In this document: positions 5,682 to 8,284 of the stretch, in pieces
How positions within the stretch are numbered: the stretch's first letter is position 1
How the letters are laid out: each line of letters begins with the position of its first letter
Source of the DNA: Deltaproteobacteria bacterium
GTDB taxonomy: Bacteria; Chloroflexota; Dehalococcoidia; Dehalococcoidales; BS750m-G39
DNA: 8,284 bases
Direction: 5' to 3'
Assembly (NCBI GenBank): GCA_013202445.1
Contig: JABMRW010000135.1
Location: forward strand, 1-8,284
Program-made: the position numbers and the translations under genes
The notes under the pieces: generated by a model
Seen by the model: the letters and a program-made list of their open reading frames with translations, nothing else
Database searches by the model: none
What the model was told of the DNA's origin: nothing

Positions 5682-6784
5682 ACGGTCAGGGTTCCATCCT
5701 ATCCGGCTGTCGCGTCCTTGATTTAACCGATGAAAAAGGCCGGCTCTGTTCCCGCTATCTGGCCGATATGGGGGCGGAGGTTATCCGTGTAGAGAAGCCT
5801 TCCCAAAGCGCTGATTTTCACCGGGAAGACCTGGGCAAGCGATCGGTGACCCTGGATATAGGGCTTGAGCAAGGACAAAAGGTATTCAGGCGTTTGCTTA
5901 AGACCGCCGATATTCTGGTGGAAAGCCGCCCCCCCGGCTATCTTGATACTCTCGGCCTCGGCTATCCCCGGCTAAATAGAATTAATCCCCGCCTCATCAT
6001 GGCTTCCATCACTAATTTCGGGCAGACTGGCCCCTACCGTGACTATAAGTCTTGCGATATCGTCGCCAGCGCTATGGGCGGCCAGCTTTATGTTTGTGGT
6101 GAGGCCGGTTCGCCCCCGCTCAAAGCCTTCGGCAACCAGAGCTATTATCTCGCCTCCCTCTTCGCCGCCATCGGCATTATGCTGGCGCTGTGGCGCCGCC
6201 ATAGCTCGGGCAGAGGCCAGCATATGGATATCTCTCTGCAGGAGTGTGTTGCCGCCGCCCTTGACCACGCCCTGGTGCGCTATTTCTATCAGGGAGAAGT
6301 GGCCAAGCGCCGGGGCAGCCTCCACTGGAACAATGCCTTCCGCGTTTTCCCCGCCAGGGACGGCTATATACTGCTCTCTTTGTTTTACCAGTGGGAAACG
6401 CTGATGGAGTGGCTTGAGTCCGAGGACATGGCCGAGGACTTAACCGATGCAAAATGGCGGGACAGGGACTACCGTCTTGAGCATATTGACCATGTCATTG
6501 AGGTATTGGAGCGCTGGGCTAAAAGCCACCCCGCCGCCGAACTGGTTGAGAAAGGGCAGTCGATGCGCTTCCCCTGGGCGGAGGTAGCCTCAATACCGGA
6601 GCTTTTGGCCAGCCCTCAGCTTAAGGAGAGGGGTTTCTGGACTGAGATAGAGAACCCGGTAACGGGCGAGAAATTTAAGTTCCCCGCCCCAATTTTAAAC
6701 CGGTGTTTTGTTTCCCATACCCACCCGCCCAATAAGGGGCTTCGCCCCTCTTATACACCCGAAGGGGATATTGGGTGGGAGTAG
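5678..6784 (+). CDS. family III CoA-transferase (CaiB/BaiF/Frc type)
   Basis: This 368-residue cytoplasmic enzyme should move CoA between carboxylic acids through an aspartyl-CoA thioester. Family marks in order are LADMGAEVIRVEKP (28-41), LGKRSVTLD (52-60), NFGQTGPY (113-120), DIVASAMGG (127-135), GQHMDISLQE (180-189) with D184 as the expected catalytic Asp, and WAEVASIPELLASPQL (300-315), a conserved late motif. The family usually runs to about 390-410 residues and ends near an LGxHN motif. Here that motif is absent and the last 20 or so residues are encoded by the palindrome-rich DNA at 6720-6784, so the C-terminus may be altered. The ATG overlaps the gltX stop in an ATGA, showing translational coupling. 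Substrate is unknown: the family includes formyl-, succinyl-, carnitine-, bile-acid- and benzylsuccinate-CoA transferases, and no neighbour here points to one pathway. Confidence 0.88.
   Translation: MNGQGSILSGCRVLDLTDEKGRLCSRYLADMGAEVIRVEKPSQSADFHREDLGKRSVTLDIGLEQGQKVFRRLLKTADILVESRPPGYLDTLGLGYPRLNRINPRLIMASITNFGQTGPYRDYKSCDIVASAMGGQLYVCGEAGSPPLKAFGNQSYYLASLFAAIGIMLALWRRHSSGRGQHMDISLQECVAAALDHALVRYFYQGEVAKRRGSLHWNNAFRVFPARDGYILLSLFYQWETLMEWLESEDMAEDLTDAKWRDRDYRLEHIDHVIEVLERWAKSHPAAELVEKGQSMRFPWAEVASIPELLASPQLKERGFWTEIENPVTGEKFKFPAPILNRCFVSHTHPPNKGLRPSYTPEGDIGWE
6728..6775. repeat. nested inverted repeats, degenerate palindrome copy 3 in a gene 3' end
   Basis: An inner hairpin aggggc-ttc-gcccct (6735-6749) resembles the palindrome at 48-70 and 2175-2197, with arms shortened by loss of a G/C pair and the loop changed. 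It is flanked by an outer inverted repeat, cccaata (6728-6734) and tattggg (6769-6775). The outer arms continue into cccaccc on the left and gtggg on the right with a small insertion. The whole structure lies in the last 20 codons of the CoA-transferase gene and ends just before the AT-rich gene. Confidence 0.55.
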
Positions 6785-6796
6785 ATAAAGATTGGG

Positions 6797-6804
6797 GGGA
6801 GGTG
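6797..6804 (+). promoter_or_regulatory. strong Shine-Dalgarno fixing the start of the next gene
   Basis: The run gggaggtg lies 6 nt before the ATG at 6811. It decides between this ATG and an upstream in-frame GTG at 6775, which lies inside the inverted repeat, overlaps the CoA-transferase end and has no comparable site. Confidence 0.7.
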
Positions 6805-6810
6805 AAAAAC

Positions 6811-7605
6811 ATGTCTGTTTATGAGGGAATCATAAACTTTGAAGAGGAATTAAGAGCAAAATATAAACAAGAATTCGCAGAAGAAGTTATTTTGGCTCGT
6901 GAACTCTTTGATATATTTTTTGAAGCTAATGACATTTATCTCAAGCAATGGCAGGAAAGGCCAGAGCGCAGGGTGACATTAGAGTTGGTAAATCGTGCAT
7001 TTAATTCCTTACACGCTGGATTAAAACTAATATTGGAAGGTATGCCAGTTCAAGGTCAAGCATTACTTCGAGATACAATTGAATGTGCAAATCATATTAG
7101 ATTATTTGAGAAAGACCCCGTATATAGAGATAGATGGTGTAAAGGCGAGGTCTTCTTTCCCCGTGATATAAAGAATAGGATGGAAAAGTTGGATATACCG
7201 CTACCTCGGTTAAACGAGGAATACAAACCCCTTAGTCGGGCTTATTTGCATCCAAGCAAGGTCGGGGTAGCAACTCATACTGTAGACTCGTATTCCCCCG
7301 AAGGGGAGCATAGCGTTATATTCTCACACGGTGGTATTGATGATGTACGCCTTATAAGGTCTGCGCTTTTACTAGCTCTCATATTCGCTTATAATGCTAT
7401 CTGCTTCTTCTGGGTAGAAATGTATCCGTTAGATAAGAATACCCACTCTCAGTGGTATGATAGGCTTGTTAAGGTACATAGTAGCGTAAACTCGTTAGAA
7501 ACTAGAGTCATACAGGAAAAATTCAAGTATCACATGGAACAATATACGACTGCTAGGGGAATTCTTGACGATTATTTAAGATTGTTGTTAGGTCGGGAAA
7601 GGTGA
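6811..7605 (+). CDS. unrecognised AT-rich helical protein (possible HEPN/DUF5677-like)
   Basis: I do not firmly recognise this 264-residue protein. It looks almost wholly alpha-helical. Residues 20-50 are charged helix. R62-x5-H68 fits the Rx4-6H pattern of HEPN ribonucleases. LLRDTIECANHI (85-96) followed by LSRAYLHPS (141-149) recalls the Arg-Glu helix and S...H motif of DUF5677-type proteins. Residues 184-202 are strongly hydrophobic and could be a buried or membrane helix. There is no signal peptide. The gene is AT-rich (20 GC of 60 in 6841-6900, hand count) between GC-rich neighbours, which suggests recent acquisition. It begins right after the nested inverted repeats and ends 25 nt before the next gene. 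No partner antitoxin is visible. A stand-alone defence, abortive-infection or toxin protein is a guess from context. It could equally be a cargo protein of another kind. Confidence 0.7.
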   Translation: MSVYEGIINFEEELRAKYKQEFAEEVILARELFDIFFEANDIYLKQWQERPERRVTLELVNRAFNSLHAGLKLILEGMPVQGQALLRDTIECANHIRLFEKDPVYRDRWCKGEVFFPRDIKNRMEKLDIPLPRLNEEYKPLSRAYLHPSKVGVATHTVDSYSPEGEHSVIFSHGGIDDVRLIRSALLLALIFAYNAICFFWVEMYPLDKNTHSQWYDRLVKVHSSVNSLETRVIQEKFKYHMEQYTTARGILDDYLRLLLGRER

Positions 7606-7630
7606 CTACTCCCCCTAAAAGCTAAAAACT

Positions 7631-8284
7631 ATGCAGTCAGATTCAGACGCTCCGATACGCTTAGATATTGAGCCGGGCTATATCGCCCTCTACCGTTCGG
7701 GGGAGCTGGAGCGCCGGGCGGAGGCGCTAGAGGCGCGGCTGAGCGCCTGCGATATCTGCCCCCGGGGGTGTGGGGTCAACCGCCGGGAGGGGGAACGGGG
7801 GTTTTGCCACTCGGCTTATCTCCCGATGGTGGCTACGGTCGGCGCTCACCACGGCGAGGAGCCGGTGCTTTCCGGCCGCCGGGGTTCGGGGACGGTGTTC
7901 TTCGGCAGCTGCAATATGCGCTGTGTCTACTGCCAGAACTACCAGATAAGCCAGGACTATAGGGCTCAAAGGCGCCACGAGGTTGAGACTCGTATTCTGG
8001 CGGAGAATATGCTCTTTCTTCAGGACGAGCTTGGCTGCCACAATATCAATTTTGTCTCCCCGTCGCACTTTGTTCCCCAGATAGTCCGGGCGGTGCTGGA
8101 GGCGGTACCCAAGGGGCTTCGGCTGCCGCTGGTCTATAACTCCAGCGGCTATGATTCCGTGGCCACTCTGCGGGAGCTTGACGGCATTATAAGCGTTTAC
8201 CTGGCAGATTTGAGGTACGCCTCTAATAAATGGGGCAAGAGGTTTTCCAAAGCTCCCGATTATGTGGAACGGGCCCGGGCCGCC
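7631..8284 (+). CDS. PflX-like radical SAM protein (5' part, runs off the window)
   Basis: The first 218 codons are present with no stop, so the gene is cut by the right edge. An N-terminal cysteine cluster (CDICPRGCGVNR, 40-51, then GFCHSA, 57-62) precedes GSGTVFFGSCNMRCVYCQNYQIS (86-108), which contains the radical SAM CxxxCxxC motif that binds a 4Fe-4S cluster and cleaves S-adenosylmethionine. NFVSPSHFVPQI and VYNSSGYDSVATL further on are typical of the PflX group (COG1313), homologues of the pyruvate formate-lyase activating enzyme whose own substrate is mostly unproven. GC-rich composition marks it as native. The ATG at 7631 has a poor binding site (aaaagct), and the purine-rich ggaaaggtg lies about 22-30 nt upstream at the end of the AT-rich gene, so the original upstream region may have been displaced. 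A true glycyl-radical activase role is not shown. Confidence 0.88.
   Translation, partial: MQSDSDAPIRLDIEPGYIALYRSGELERRAEALEARLSACDICPRGCGVNRREGERGFCHSAYLPMVATVGAHHGEEPVLSGRRGSGTVFFGSCNMRCVYCQNYQISQDYRAQRRHEVETRILAENMLFLQDELGCHNINFVSPSHFVPQIVRAVLEAVPKGLRLPLVYNSSGYDSVATLRELDGIISVYLADLRYASNKWGKRFSKAPDYVERARAA

Noticed and set aside
6758..7307. Shared 11-mer cccgaagggga at 6758-6768 and 7297-7307
   Set aside because: Only two copies, one inside an open reading frame, with no shared flanks. It is likely chance in C/G-run-rich DNA.
2268..7622. Shared ctaaaagc at 2269-2276 and 7615-7622 as insertion-site duplication
   Set aside because: Eight bases, found at the left of one insert and the right of another, not flanking the same block.
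7768..7962. Small + strand frame inside the radical SAM gene
   Set aside because: It is out of frame with the clear CxxxCxxC reading and has no motifs of its own.

Overview
The window looks like a bacterial chromosome segment of moderately high GC. The main candidate is the Chloroflexota, class Dehalococcoidia. This rests on the housekeeping order (DksA/TraR-type zinc finger, lspA, RluD-type synthase, gltX), the family III CoA-transferase, the PflX-type radical SAM protein and GC-rich palindromes between genes. It is an inference without a marker gene and is only moderately secure. Every gene lies on the + strand.

Layout: 1-340 has no gene. It holds two GC-rich hairpins at its left edge, a good extended -10 promoter (145-172) and a leader of about 160 nt. 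Positions 341-2128 form a compact operon: a DksA/TraR-type regulator, lspA (17-nt overlap) and an RluD-family pseudouridine synthase. Positions 2129-2369 are non-coding and dense in structure: a palindrome seen elsewhere in the window, a small hairpin, a four-tract G-quadruplex motif and an extended -10 promoter. Positions 2370-4210 are an AT-rich type II restriction-modification pair, a PD-(D/E)XK endonuclease followed by a beta-class amino-methyltransferase with a TSPPY motif. Its end lies 10 nt from the start of gltX (4221-5681), which overlaps a family III CoA-transferase gene by 4 nt (5678-6784). The last bases of that gene contain a degenerate copy of the palindrome. A second AT-rich gene (6811-7605), unrecognised but with weak HEPN/DUF5677-like features, follows. 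GC-rich sequence resumes with the first 218 codons of a PflX-like radical SAM protein that runs off the right edge.

The GC-rich genes are ordinary housekeeping or metabolic functions: transcription control, lipoprotein signal-peptide cleavage, rRNA modification, tRNA-Glu charging, CoA transfer and radical activation. Two AT-rich blocks interrupt them, and both start next to a copy or relative of one palindrome (10-bp arms, variable 3-nt loop). The most interesting reading is that these palindromes mark, or are, insertion points for defence-type cargo. The R-M pair is a confident call. The second cargo gene is of unknown function. I see no CRISPR array, transposase, integrase, tRNA or rRNA.
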